Shown: positions 1-7,420 of the stretch, piece after piece
Position numbering within the stretch: position 1 is the first letter of the stretch
How the letters are laid out: each line of letters starts with the position of its first letter
Assembly (NCBI GenBank): GCA_964556165.1
Contig: CAZKVH010000012.1
Coordinates: 1 to 47,215 of the forward strand
DNA length: 47,215 nt
Source of the DNA: JAQVEM01 sp964556165
GTDB lineage: Bacteria; Actinomycetota; Humimicrobiia; Humimicrobiales; Humimicrobiaceae
Direction: 5' to 3'
Notes under the pieces: model-generated
Seen by the model: the letters and a program-made list of their open reading frames with translations, nothing else
Told to the model about the DNA's origin: nothing
Databases searched by the model: none
Translations under genes and position numbers: made by a program

Positions 1-809
1 CTGCTACTGATTCAATAAACCTATCGTGGGGATGTCCTGCCCCAAATAATCCGCCAGAGATTTCAGACATTGTATTTTCCGAGCATATCATTGCACCTGG
101 TATGAAATGCGATATTGAGGCTATTGCCTCAGACCCTGATGGAGATACTCTTTCTTTCAGCTGGAGCGCAACGGGAGGTTCTTTTAATAATACAACAATA
201 AATCCCGTAGAATGGACAGCTCCCGGCGTTTTAGATACATCTGAAATAACTGTAAAAATAAGTGATGGAAGAGGCGGTGAAGCAAGTAAGACAGAACCAG
301 TACCATTTACGCTTATTCAACTAAATAGGATAGAACTTCCTATATTAATAAATAATAGTGGTTTCATAACTAATATTCCATCAAATTATGTAGGAATTAT
401 ATACATTGTTGGAGATGACCAAAGTAATTACACATATAAAGGATTCATAAGTTTTGATATTTCACAATTGTCAGGCGCGACTATCGAAAAAGCTCAGCTT
501 AAAGCTCTTTCCTATAACCAGGAGGGTGACCTTACAAGCTTTGAGCCATTGTTGCTAATGTCTGCTGAATGGAAAGGGCAGGTACCGAATTTTAACGAAA
601 GCGTGGATGTAGTAGCAACTCTTTCTCATTATAATTTTATATGCACTTCTCCAGAACTAAAGTCAGAGCTTCAGGAAGCAGTAAACGGTAATAGACAAAG
701 TTTTCAGATTATACTTGCTTTTACAGGAATGAAAACAGACAATGATAATTCAAATGACATGTGGTACTATCGTAAAAGCGATATAGAATTTTTGGTTGAG
801 TATAATTAG
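1..809 (+). CDS. Surface protein, 3' part (Ig/PKD-like plus CBM96-like domain), truncated by window edge
   Basis: The frame is open from the first complete codon at base 3 to a TAG at 807-809, so the start lies outside the window; the ATG at 102 is internal. The visible part begins inside an Ig-like repeat ending LSWGC, continues with a PKD/cadherin-like segment (SDPDGDTLSFSWSATGG), and closes with about 160 residues containing GFISFDISQLSGATIEKAQL, which resembles the DNRLRE/CBM96 beta-sandwich seen in secreted proteins. The complete protein at 7421-8653 has the same LSWGC junction and the same type of C-terminal domain, so the two are paralogues. It is probably exported and surface-attached. 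The ligand is unknown. Confidence 0.8.
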   Translation, partial: ATDSINLSWGCPAPNNPPEISDIVFSEHIIAPGMKCDIEAIASDPDGDTLSFSWSATGGSFNNTTINPVEWTAPGVLDTSEITVKISDGRGGEASKTEPVPFTLIQLNRIELPILINNSGFITNIPSNYVGIIYIVGDDQSNYTYKGFISFDISQLSGATIEKAQLKALSYNQEGDLTSFEPLLLMSAEWKGQVPNFNESVDVVATLSHYNFICTSPELKSELQEAVNGNRQSFQIILAFTGMKTDNDNSNDMWYYRKSDIEFLVEYN

Positions 810-851
810 ATAATATATATAGAACGGAATTATTACTGAGATTCTAAAATT

Positions 852-878
852 GCATATAGCATCTAGATGAGAATATGC
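852..878. repeat. Inverted repeat with 10-bp perfect palindrome
   Basis: CATCTAGATG at 860-869 is a perfect palindrome. It is nested inside outer arms GCATAT (852-857) and ATATGC (873-878). It lies 43 bases after the stop of the truncated surface-protein gene. No T-tract follows directly, so it may be a weak transcript-end hairpin or a protein-binding site. Confidence 0.4.
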
Positions 879-994
879 CTAAACCTATATATAAATTTTA
901 AAAAAGATTTTTTATGTAGCTATATAATGATATAATTTATGTAATTAGTATATAACAATAGTTTTTTTATTTATCCTAATTAGGAGGGATTTAC

Positions 995-1174
995 ATGAAG
1001 CTATCGTCACCAACAAGAATCACGTTCTGGTTAACCCTGATAATTGCAATCGCTGCAGTTGTTATGTACATTATAGGGTCGTTTGTTTTACCTGTGCTTG
1101 CTATTGTGGGATTTGCTTTGCTAGCAGTAGCCTTTTTGATTTTATTCTTATCTGTATGCATAAAGGGACTTTAA
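995..1174 (+). CDS. Conserved small two-helix membrane protein (59 aa)
   Basis: ATG at 995 is preceded by a strong Shine-Dalgarno (TAGGAGGG, 981-988) at ideal spacing; the stop is TAA at 1172-1174. The product starts MKLSSPTRITFW, has two hydrophobic helices (about residues 13-30 and 31-54) and ends with a short basic tail (CIKGL). From memory, small proteins with this MKLSSPT-TFW beginning occur in many bacteria as uncharacterised membrane proteins. A strong terminator starts 31 bases after the stop, so the gene looks like its own transcription unit. Function is unknown. Confidence 0.8.
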   Translation: MKLSSPTRITFWLTLIIAIAAVVMYIIGSFVLPVLAIVGFALLAVAFLILFLSVCIKGL

Positions 1175-1205
1175 AACCTGCAGTTAAAAGATAAAAAAAT
1201 AACTA

Positions 1206-1251
1206 TTAGAAGAAGCTCTGTTTTAACGGAGCTTCTTCTAACACTTTTTTT
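1206..1251 (+). terminator. Strong intrinsic terminator, probably bidirectional
   Basis: A perfect 13-bp stem (TTAGAAGAAGCTC at 1206-1218 with its complement at 1229-1241) closes a 10-base loop. Seven T follow at 1245-1251. On the other strand the hairpin is followed by a run of T, because A1193-A1199 lies just upstream. It ends the 59-aa gene and could also stop minus-strand transcription coming from 1500-2222. Confidence 0.9.
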
Positions 1252-1332
1252 AAGGGCGTTTCGACCAAAAGAAAACAGTTAAAACTCTATTATTGTGAAA
1301 ATTGTGGTTTTATAGAGTTTTACGGGATATAA
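1252..1332 (+). pseudogene. Possible remnant of a zinc-ribbon gene, with a 10-bp inverted repeat
   Basis: This frame reads ...KQLKLYYCENCGFIEFYGI and then TAA at 1330-1332. CxxCG followed by an aromatic/acidic strand is the usual second half of small bacterial zinc-ribbon proteins. The frame stays open back to 1210 but has no start codon, so at most the C-terminal end of a former gene is present. AAAACTCTAT (1281-1290) and ATAGAGTTTT (1312-1321) form a perfect 10-bp inverted repeat inside it. The rest of the spacer, 1333-1499, holds nothing I recognise. Confidence 0.3.
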
Positions 1333-1499
1333 CACTTTTAATATTTTTTAATAATTAAAATAATATTAGAAAGAATTCAGTTGTAGCAATAATCAGCATT
1401 TAGCAGCGCATTAAAGGATTTATTTCAGGCATACTTCAGCTTTTTTGTACATATTCATCCCGGGTAATATGTCTCATAAATAGATGATTTATAATTTAT

Positions 1500-2222
1500 T
1501 TATTCTAATTCGTCTATTGCTTCCAATACCAAATCTATATCTTCAAAATATCCTATATGTAATCCAACTACTTCTCCATCTAAATCAATAATAGGGCTCC
1601 CACAACTTCCATATTCACCCCAGTTATCATTTAATTGTATAATTTTATTAATTCCCAATCTATAATCTGGTTCGGTCTCATTTATATCTACTTGAAAACC
1701 GTTTTCTACTTTATCACTATAAAATATCGCATAATCAGGCATTGTAACTGTAACTATATATGCTAGTAATTCTGGATATATCCAGTTATTATCAATATCT
1801 CTAAATCCTAAATTTTCATGTATCCCCCACTCACCATCTACAATATGCCCTGCTGTTATTAAATAGTATTTGCCACTATATTCTATGCTAAACCCTGTCC
1901 CCCAGACTTCTGTATAATGGTCGATGTAAGTATTTTTGCCATAAACATAATACACATTAGCAAGTAAATCATTTAAGTTATTAAGTAATTTCTGATATTT
2001 CTCCAGATCTTTCTCCGTAGAATTCAGGCTATTTTCTAAATCATAATTATCTACTTTTAACTGGTTATATTCCTGCTGTAGGTTGCTGTAATTATCCAGA
2101 ATGTCATCAAGCCTGCCTTTCAGATTATTATATTCCTCTATCGTTACATAATCTTCATAATTTGTGCAGGCTACATTAAATATTAAAAGTATTAAAATTA
2201 ATAAAAAGAATATACTTTTCAT
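1500..2222 (-). CDS. Coiled-coil lipoprotein with trypsin-fold peptidase domain, Cys at the nucleophile position
   Basis: The protein (240 aa) starts with a hydrophobic signal ending NVAC (Cys19), a plausible lipoprotein processing site. Residues 27-88 are a heptad-rich coiled coil. The rest is a chymotrypsin-like fold: TAGHIV (His126), PDYAIF (Asp163) and GSCGSP (205-210), which aligns with the GNSGGP serine motif but puts Cys207 where the serine nucleophile sits. Gly208 and the following strand (EVVGLHIG) are kept. The likely location is the outer face of the cytoplasmic membrane. A TATAAT on the minus strand at 2230-2235 lies so close to the ATG that the mRNA could be nearly leaderless; no clear ribosome binding site is seen. 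The domain assignment is good; activity is unproven. Confidence 0.75.
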   Translation of the reverse strand: MKSIFFLLILILLIFNVACTNYEDYVTIEEYNNLKGRLDDILDNYSNLQQEYNQLKVDNYDLENSLNSTEKDLEKYQKLLNNLNDLLANVYYVYGKNTYIDHYTEVWGTGFSIEYSGKYYLITAGHIVDGEWGIHENLGFRDIDNNWIYPELLAYIVTVTMPDYAIFYSDKVENGFQVDINETEPDYRLGINKIIQLNDNWGEYGSCGSPIIDLDGEVVGLHIGYFEDIDLVLEAIDELE

Positions 2223-2434
2223 ATTTCATATTATACCCGCCTGTGCTAATTTGCGAAAACTCTCATACGGCCACTGTCAGGCTTGCAAAATTGAGTCATG
2301 AAGAAATTTTATTTGTCAATTGACTGATTAAAATTATGAAGATAATAAAAAAGAAGAATTCAATAATTAAGTTTATATTCATTCGGCATTTTGGGTACGA
2401 CTATTTTCCTTATGGCTAATTGCTTCAAAGATAT

Positions 2435-3193
2435 TTATGAGGCAGTATCCCTTGCAGAAGAAAAATAATTTCTGACCGCATTCGCAATCTTATGCCACAT
2501 TGGTTGTTGAACTGATTTGATTACCGGTACATCAAAATTTAAATAATCTGTCGTAGCTTTACTCAAATCTGAATAATATCCCCGGTACTCTGCCGGTAAG
2601 AGCATTGCCACCTGATACATTATCTCATCTGCGATTAACTGGCGTTCTTTTTTATCTGGATAAATACTATTTGAACAAACTGTGAATGGCGCACCGACCC
2701 TCACTGCTACCTTTGTCCTGCGGAGCTTTTTGATGTTACTGTAAACCTTTTCCCCGCCATACTGAACAACAGGCACAATCGGAGCTTTACTTTTCAGGGC
2801 AATGAACACCACACCAGTATGTGCTTTTATCAAGCGTCCATCTTTAGTTCGTGTTCCCTCGGGTGCGATCGCAAAAAAATGCCCCTGATTGAGAACTTCG
2901 GCTGATTTGTTTAAAGCCTGAAAATCAGCAGTACCTCTATCAACCGGAATGGACCCCCATGTATTAAATATAAATCTTAAAAATGGGGTGTTAAACGTCT
3001 CTTTTTTAACCAGAAAAAAGACCTTACGGGGGTATGAAAAAGTCAAAGCTGTAAGCACGTCCAATGAGTTTACATGATTGCCAATCAATATCATTGGGCC
3101 CCTGAGCGGCACAGCCTTCAATGCTTTTTTATTTACATCACATGTCACAAATAATACAAACCTCATAAAGAGGTTGGTTATAAATTTAACCAT
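2435..3193 (-). CDS. plsC: 1-acyl-sn-glycerol-3-phosphate acyltransferase
   Basis: PlsC adds the second acyl chain to lysophosphatidic acid to make phosphatidic acid at the cytoplasmic membrane. The 252-aa protein shows the family blocks in order: NHVNSLD (the catalytic HX4D, near residue 39), IPVDRG, APEGTRTKDG (acyl-acceptor binding EGTR) and PIVPV. An N-terminal hydrophobic stretch would anchor it. The ATG follows the TAG of the upstream lipid-kinase-family gene by two bases, so the two are surely co-transcribed and probably share a phospholipid or diacylglycerol salvage role. Confidence 0.92.
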   Translation of the reverse strand: MVKFITNLFMRFVLFVTCDVNKKALKAVPLRGPMILIGNHVNSLDVLTALTFSYPRKVFFLVKKETFNTPFLRFIFNTWGSIPVDRGTADFQALNKSAEVLNQGHFFAIAPEGTRTKDGRLIKAHTGVVFIALKSKAPIVPVVQYGGEKVYSNIKKLRRTKVAVRVGAPFTVCSNSIYPDKKERQLIADEIMYQVAMLLPAEYRGYYSDLSKATTDYLNFDVPVIKSVQQPMWHKIANAVRNYFSSARDTAS

Positions 3194-3195
3194 TG

Positions 3196-4122
3196 CTAAT
3201 GACCCCCAACTATTAAATCAATCTGCTTTGTGAATATTTTTGCAGACAAACCATCTCCCTTTTCACAAATCGTTTCTCCGTCAGCATGTACCGGAAGGCT
3301 ACCCTTCAATGCTGTGATCTCAATACTGCTGGTCAACGGCATTTTAACAAAAGGATGACCTTCTTGCGTTCCGGCCATAATTTTTCCCATCAATTTGATA
3401 GCACCAATTCTGCTTACCTGGTCAACTATCATGAGACTGAATAATCCGTCATCAGGTTTTGATGAGGGTGCCATTTTGAATGAGGTTCCCATCCGCCATC
3501 CATTCATTACTGATATAATAAGACATTTTTGTTCAAAAGTCTCGTTATCAAGTTTAACCCTCAGGGTTGGAGCTTTAAAATACAAGAATATCGTTTTTAT
3601 GGCGGCAATCAAATAACCTGGAACTCCCGAGAGGAATGCAGGTAATTTTGCCGCTTCAAAACCCACGATGGTATCAAAGCCAATGCCAATTCCATTCCCA
3701 AAGAATTTCCCCTCAGGATAATTTCCCCCAAAGACCTGACCTATATCGATGGTTCTAGTTTTCCCGGTTGCAATTGCCTTTACAGCATCTTCAAACTCTG
3801 TAGGAATCCCCATACTTGCAGCGAAATCATTACCTCGCCCTGCAGGAATAACTGCAAGCTTTGGGGTTTTTTTACCTTCGAGTTTAGATGCCATCAGGCC
3901 GTTAATAATTTCATTCGAGGTTCCGTCACCTCCTACGGCAACGACAACATCATAGTCTTTTTCTGAAGCTTCCTGTGCCAGAATAGTAGGTTCGCCGGGT
4001 TTGGCTGAGACTATCAGTGAATAATCTGACAGATACTTCTCTAATAGTTTCTCAATTTTTGTTTTGTTTTTTAAAGCTGCACCCTTTGCAGCACTTGGAT
4101 TCAATATAACCAGATATTTCAT
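3196..4122 (-). CDS. Diacylglycerol/lipid kinase family protein (DagK/YegS/BmrU type)
   Basis: Soluble or peripheral lipid kinases of this family phosphorylate diacylglycerol or related lipids. The 308-aa protein has VGGDGTSNEIINGL (nucleotide-binding GGDGT), PAGRGNDFAASMGIP (the GxGNDxA block), a substrate loop with GIGIGFD and the C-terminal HADGE signature, giving a full-length member. The lipid substrate cannot be told from sequence. Phosphatidic acid made here would be the product of PlsC as well, matching the two-base spacing to plsC downstream. No convincing promoter was found in the AT-rich 148-base gap upstream. Confidence 0.88.
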   Translation of the reverse strand: MKYLVILNPSAAKGAALKNKTKIEKLLEKYLSDYSLIVSAKPGEPTILAQEASEKDYDVVVAVGGDGTSNEIINGLMASKLEGKKTPKLAVIPAGRGNDFAASMGIPTEFEDAVKAIATGKTRTIDIGQVFGGNYPEGKFFGNGIGIGFDTIVGFEAAKLPAFLSGVPGYLIAAIKTIFLYFKAPTLRVKLDNETFEQKCLIISVMNGWRMGTSFKMAPSSKPDDGLFSLMIVDQVSRIGAIKLMGKIMAGTQEGHPFVKMPLTSSIEITALKGSLPVHADGETICEKGDGLSAKIFTKQIDLIVGGH

Positions 4123-4270
4123 ATTGATGATAATAACCTTTTTAATAATTTAAAAATATAAAAATATTTTTTTAAAGAAATCTATTCTTTTATAAAAACA
4201 TCCCCTTTTAATTAAACGATTTCGATTCTAACCTATTCTGAAACTGCCAGCCAGTTCTCGGCCATCCCTA

Positions 4271-4705
4271 TTACTGGCTAATAACTCCTTTCCTGGCTAT
4301 CAGGACTATAGAGCCAATTATTCCAACAAATAAGGCTAAAGGACATACGATTGTAGCAAAGATAAAAAATACCGGCTCATCACCACCTGCCCAGAAACCC
4401 TCTCCAAAAATTTTTATAAAAAGCGCATACACAAGATTATGAAGAATTATACTTATACCCATACCAATGGCAGAAGCACCTGTAAGGATAAAAAATGCTT
4501 TTGAAATCCTGGTAAAATTTGCCCTTGTTACCAGAACGATAAGGGCTATACCCAGACAGGGCAATAAAACCATTGAGGCAAAGAATACATACCTGTTAAA
4601 AAGGTCCACTAAATTCATAATAAAAATGTTTGTAATAGCCAGAACAAAGGAAGCAAGCAATATCCAAAAAATCACCAGAGTAGAATTATGGATTTTATTC
4701 TCCAT
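4271..4705 (-). CDS. Four-helix membrane protein of unknown function
   Basis: The 144-aa product has four strongly hydrophobic segments (about residues 9-31, 38-60, 70-95 and 110-138) with short charged connectors and no motif I recognise. ATG at 4705 has a good ribosome binding site (AAGGAGAGG) about eight bases upstream. It stands alone between the lipid genes and the pyrophosphatase, separated by about 150-200 AT-rich bases on each side, so it may be transcribed independently. No function is offered. Confidence 0.7.
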   Translation of the reverse strand: MENKIHNSTLVIFWILLASFVLAITNIFIMNLVDLFNRYVFFASMVLLPCLGIALIVLVTRANFTRISKAFFILTGASAIGMGISIILHNLVYALFIKIFGEGFWAGGDEPVFFIFATIVCPLALFVGIIGSIVLIARKGVISQ

Positions 4706-4753
4706 TTTAAACCTCTCCTTACTCTTTTATAATCTCAGCAACCTGTTAGACGT

Positions 4754-4781
4754 TTTAATAAAAAAAATGTTTTTTATTAAA
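4754..4781. repeat. 12-bp AT-only inverted repeat
   Basis: TTTAATAAAAAA (4754-4765) and TTTTTTATTAAA (4770-4781) are perfect complements with a four-base loop. The repeat lies downstream of hppA and upstream of the four-helix membrane protein gene. It could be a weak terminator for hppA, or simple AT-rich sequence; there is no G or C in the stem. Confidence 0.3.
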
Positions 4782-4909
4782 TTTATGGAGAATAAGTATA
4801 TAATATGCAAATACTGCAGCTAAATACCCTCTGCATGGTTAAATTTTGCAGGAAACCTTCACCGTGTCTGAAAATTAATATTAAATTTTAATTTATAATT
4901 TGATAATAA

Positions 4910-7000
4910 CTAAAAATTCAGTAAATCAATCAATGAAGTGGCATTCTTTAACAATGGTGCAAGCACCAGACTTACCACTGACATTAATTTTATCAAGATA
5001 TTCATGGATGGACCCGACGTATCCTTGAAGGGGTCTCCTACCGTATCGCCTACAACTGATGCTTTATGTGGTTCACTACTCTTTCCGAATCCTTCCATAA
5101 AACCTCCTTCAATATACTTTTTAGCATTATCCCATGCTCCTCCTGAATTTGCCATCATTAAAGCCAGCATAACTCCCACAACGGTTGCGCCGGCAAGAGC
5201 GCCTCCCAGTGCTTCTTTTCCAAGAACGAAACCAGTCACAACAGGAAAGACAACTGCTACAGAACCCGGAATTAACATCCTTATTATTGCTGCTTTTGTT
5301 GCGATATCAATGCACCTTGTTGTGTCCGGCTTTCCGGTTCCTTCCATTAATCCTTTTATTTCTCTGAACTGTCTTCGTACCTCCTCGACCATTTTAAATG
5401 CAGCGGAACCAACTGCCCTCATCGTACTTGAAGCTACAAAGAATGGAATCAAGCCTCCTAAAAACATCCCAATTACTACCTCAGGTTTAGTAAGGTTGAT
5501 AAGATCCACTCCTGCTGCAAGACTATAAGCTGCGTATAAAGCCAGTGCAGTCAATGCTGCTGAACCAATTGCAAATCCTTTGCCTATAGCTGCGGTTGTA
5601 TTTCCAAGGGAATCGAGGCTATCGGTTATTTTTCTTGTTTCAGGTCCCAGCCCGCTCATCTCACTTATTCCTCCGGCATTATCGGCTATTGGACCATAAG
5701 CATCAACAGCCATTGTCACACCTATTGTTCCAAGCATTCCCACAGCAGCAATCGCAATTCCATATAAACCTGCAAAATAGTAGCTTACTCCTATTGCTAC
5801 CGAGATGCCGATAACAGGTAAAATGATTGATTGCATACCTGTTGCCAGTCCGTTTATTATAAAAGTAGCCGGTCCCGTCTTGGCCGTTTCCGCAAGATTT
5901 TTAACCAATTTTCCGGAAGTGTAATACTCCGATAGCAAACCTATTACTATACCAATTATACAACCGCTGGCAGCTGCGTGGGCAAATCTCATATCAATAT
6001 GTAAAAGCGGACATATAAGATATGCTATCGCTAACATGATAGCTGCAGCAATCCAGGTCGATAATCTTAATGCGAGAGGTGGATTGAATTTTTGCAGTGC
6101 TTTCATCGCCACTACCGAAATTAAACTTCCGATCAAACCTGCTCCTGCAATAAATATCGGAAATATTGCAAAAGCAGTCGGATTCTGCGAAATAGCCATT
6201 CCGGATATTGCAGCAGATGAACCTGTAGTAACAGCCAGAGCTATTGATGCTATAATGCTTCCCACATAACTTTCGTATAAGTCTGCGCCCATTCCTGCAA
6301 CATCTCCTACATTATCTCCAACATTGTCAGCTATAACAGCCGGATTTCTCGGGTCATCTTCTGGTATACCGGCCTCAACTTTTCCAACTAAATCTGCTCC
6401 TACATCTGCTGTTTTCGTGTAGATTCCGCCGCCTACCCTCATAAAAAGAGCGATGGAACTTGCACCCATCGAGAACCCATTTATAATTGCAAGATATAAG
6501 ATATTTCCGTCCGTTAACTTCATTACAAGTAGATAAAGGCCGCTGAATCCTATTAACCCTATGCTCGCAACTGCAAGACCCATTATAGCACCGCCGTTAA
6601 ATGCGACACCGAGAGCCCTGGGCATACTTTTCTTGCCGGCTTCATTGGCTGTTCTAACATTTGCTTTTGTACTTGCAGACATTCCTATAAACCCGCATGT
6701 CATGGATGTTATAGCACCAAATGCAAAAGCCAGTGCAGTGTAAAGGCCGAAATTCGGGATACCCGGGTCTTTCAAGAAAATAAGCAACAATACAAAAACA
6801 ATCACAACAAATACCCCAACATACAGAAGCTGCCTCTTCATATACGCCATCGCACCTTCTCTTATTCTGCCCGCTATCTCTACCATCTTTTCATTCCCGG
6901 GATTTCGTCTGGACATAGAAATGTAGATTCCGAGAATGGTGACTAACCCCACCACTCCAAGAAGCGGCACATAGTCAGCAACATATTTAATAAAATCCAT
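4910..7000 (-). CDS. hppA: Membrane-bound ion-pumping pyrophosphatase, K+-dependent type
   Basis: This integral membrane enzyme hydrolyses pyrophosphate and pumps Na+ and/or H+ out of the cytoplasm. The 696-aa protein has about 16 helices and the hallmark DVGADLVGKVE substrate loop, followed by NVGDNVGDVAGMGADLYESY and, near the end, GDTVGDPFKDTSGP. GNTTAAIGKG carries Ala where K+-independent enzymes have Lys, so it belongs to the K+-dependent subfamily. The Glu in LYESYVGS is placed as in Na+-pumping relatives such as the Thermotoga enzyme, but ion choice is not settled by this. I start at ATG 7000 rather than TTG 7003 because GGAGG lies six bases upstream of the ATG. Confidence 0.95.
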   Translation of the reverse strand: MDFIKYVADYVPLLGVVGLVTILGIYISMSRRNPGNEKMVEIAGRIREGAMAYMKRQLLYVGVFVVIVFVLLLIFLKDPGIPNFGLYTALAFAFGAITSMTCGFIGMSASTKANVRTANEAGKKSMPRALGVAFNGGAIMGLAVASIGLIGFSGLYLLVMKLTDGNILYLAIINGFSMGASSIALFMRVGGGIYTKTADVGADLVGKVEAGIPEDDPRNPAVIADNVGDNVGDVAGMGADLYESYVGSIIASIALAVTTGSSAAISGMAISQNPTAFAIFPIFIAGAGLIGSLISVVAMKALQKFNPPLALRLSTWIAAAIMLAIAYLICPLLHIDMRFAHAAASGCIIGIVIGLLSEYYTSGKLVKNLAETAKTGPATFIINGLATGMQSIILPVIGISVAIGVSYYFAGLYGIAIAAVGMLGTIGVTMAVDAYGPIADNAGGISEMSGLGPETRKITDSLDSLGNTTAAIGKGFAIGSAALTALALYAAYSLAAGVDLINLTKPEVVIGMFLGGLIPFFVASSTMRAVGSAAFKMVEEVRRQFREIKGLMEGTGKPDTTRCIDIATKAAIIRMLIPGSVAVVFPVVTGFVLGKEALGGALAGATVVGVMLALMMANSGGAWDNAKKYIEGGFMEGFGKSSEPHKASVVGDTVGDPFKDTSGPSMNILIKLMSVVSLVLAPLLKNATSLIDLLNF

Positions 7001-7015
7001 CAAAAGCCTCCTTCT

Positions 7016-7035
7016 TATATGTATCCCTACATATA
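7016..7035 (-). repeat. Inverted repeat in the hppA leader
   Basis: TATATGTA and TACATATA (8 bp each) flank a four-base loop directly upstream of the hppA ribosome binding site. A hairpin here could affect ribosome access or be an operator. Only the symmetry is seen. Confidence 0.35.
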
Positions 7036-7196
7036 TAAAAAAATGAAGTTATTTAATAAAAATTAAAAAATCAAAAAACGTTCTGAACTATTTTATTAAA
7101 AATATGTCTATTAAGCAATTAAAATTTCTGCTAAATAAGCACATTTATTCTAAAATCTAAATCTAGCCATTGATTTATAACTCTTATTAAAAAGTG

Positions 7197-7213
7197 TATA
7201 ATTCTTTTATAAT
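7197..7213 (+). promoter_or_regulatory. Putative -10 elements of the tRNA-Val(CAC) gene
   Basis: Two TATAAT hexamers occur at 7197-7202 and 7208-7213. The second would start transcription about seven bases before the mature tRNA end. No good -35 hexamer is found at the standard spacing for either, so the assignment is tentative. Confidence 0.35.
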
Positions 7214-7226
7214 ATATATTTTTATA

Positions 7227-7303
7227 GGGCGGTTAGCTCAGCTGGTTAGAGCGCTGCGTTCACAACACAGAGGTCATTGGTTCAAATCCGATACCGCCCA
7301 CCA
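7227..7303 (+). tRNA. tRNA-Val (anticodon CAC)
   Basis: A 77-base cloverleaf: acceptor GGGCGGT/ACCGCCC, D arm GCTC/GAGC, T arm ATTGG/CCGAT with TTCAAAT loop, discriminator A and encoded CCA. The anticodon loop TTCACAA gives CAC, which reads GUG (Val). The anticodon stem CTGCG/CACAG holds a C-A mismatch at the fourth pair, which the sister gene at 14545 does not have. Seven T follow the CCA (7304-7310) and may end the transcript. Confidence 0.88.
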
Positions 7304-7420
7304 TTTTTTTAGATTAAAAGATTTCTATTGCCCATTTACCCTGCAATGATATACTATGAAAACATATATTAATATTTATATATAAATATTATTATCATCT
7401 CTAAAAATAAGAGGTGAAAA

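Noticed and set aside
1281..1321. CRISPR-repeat-like sequence with 10-bp complementary arms
   Set aside because: It occurs once only. No second copy, spacer array or cas gene is present.
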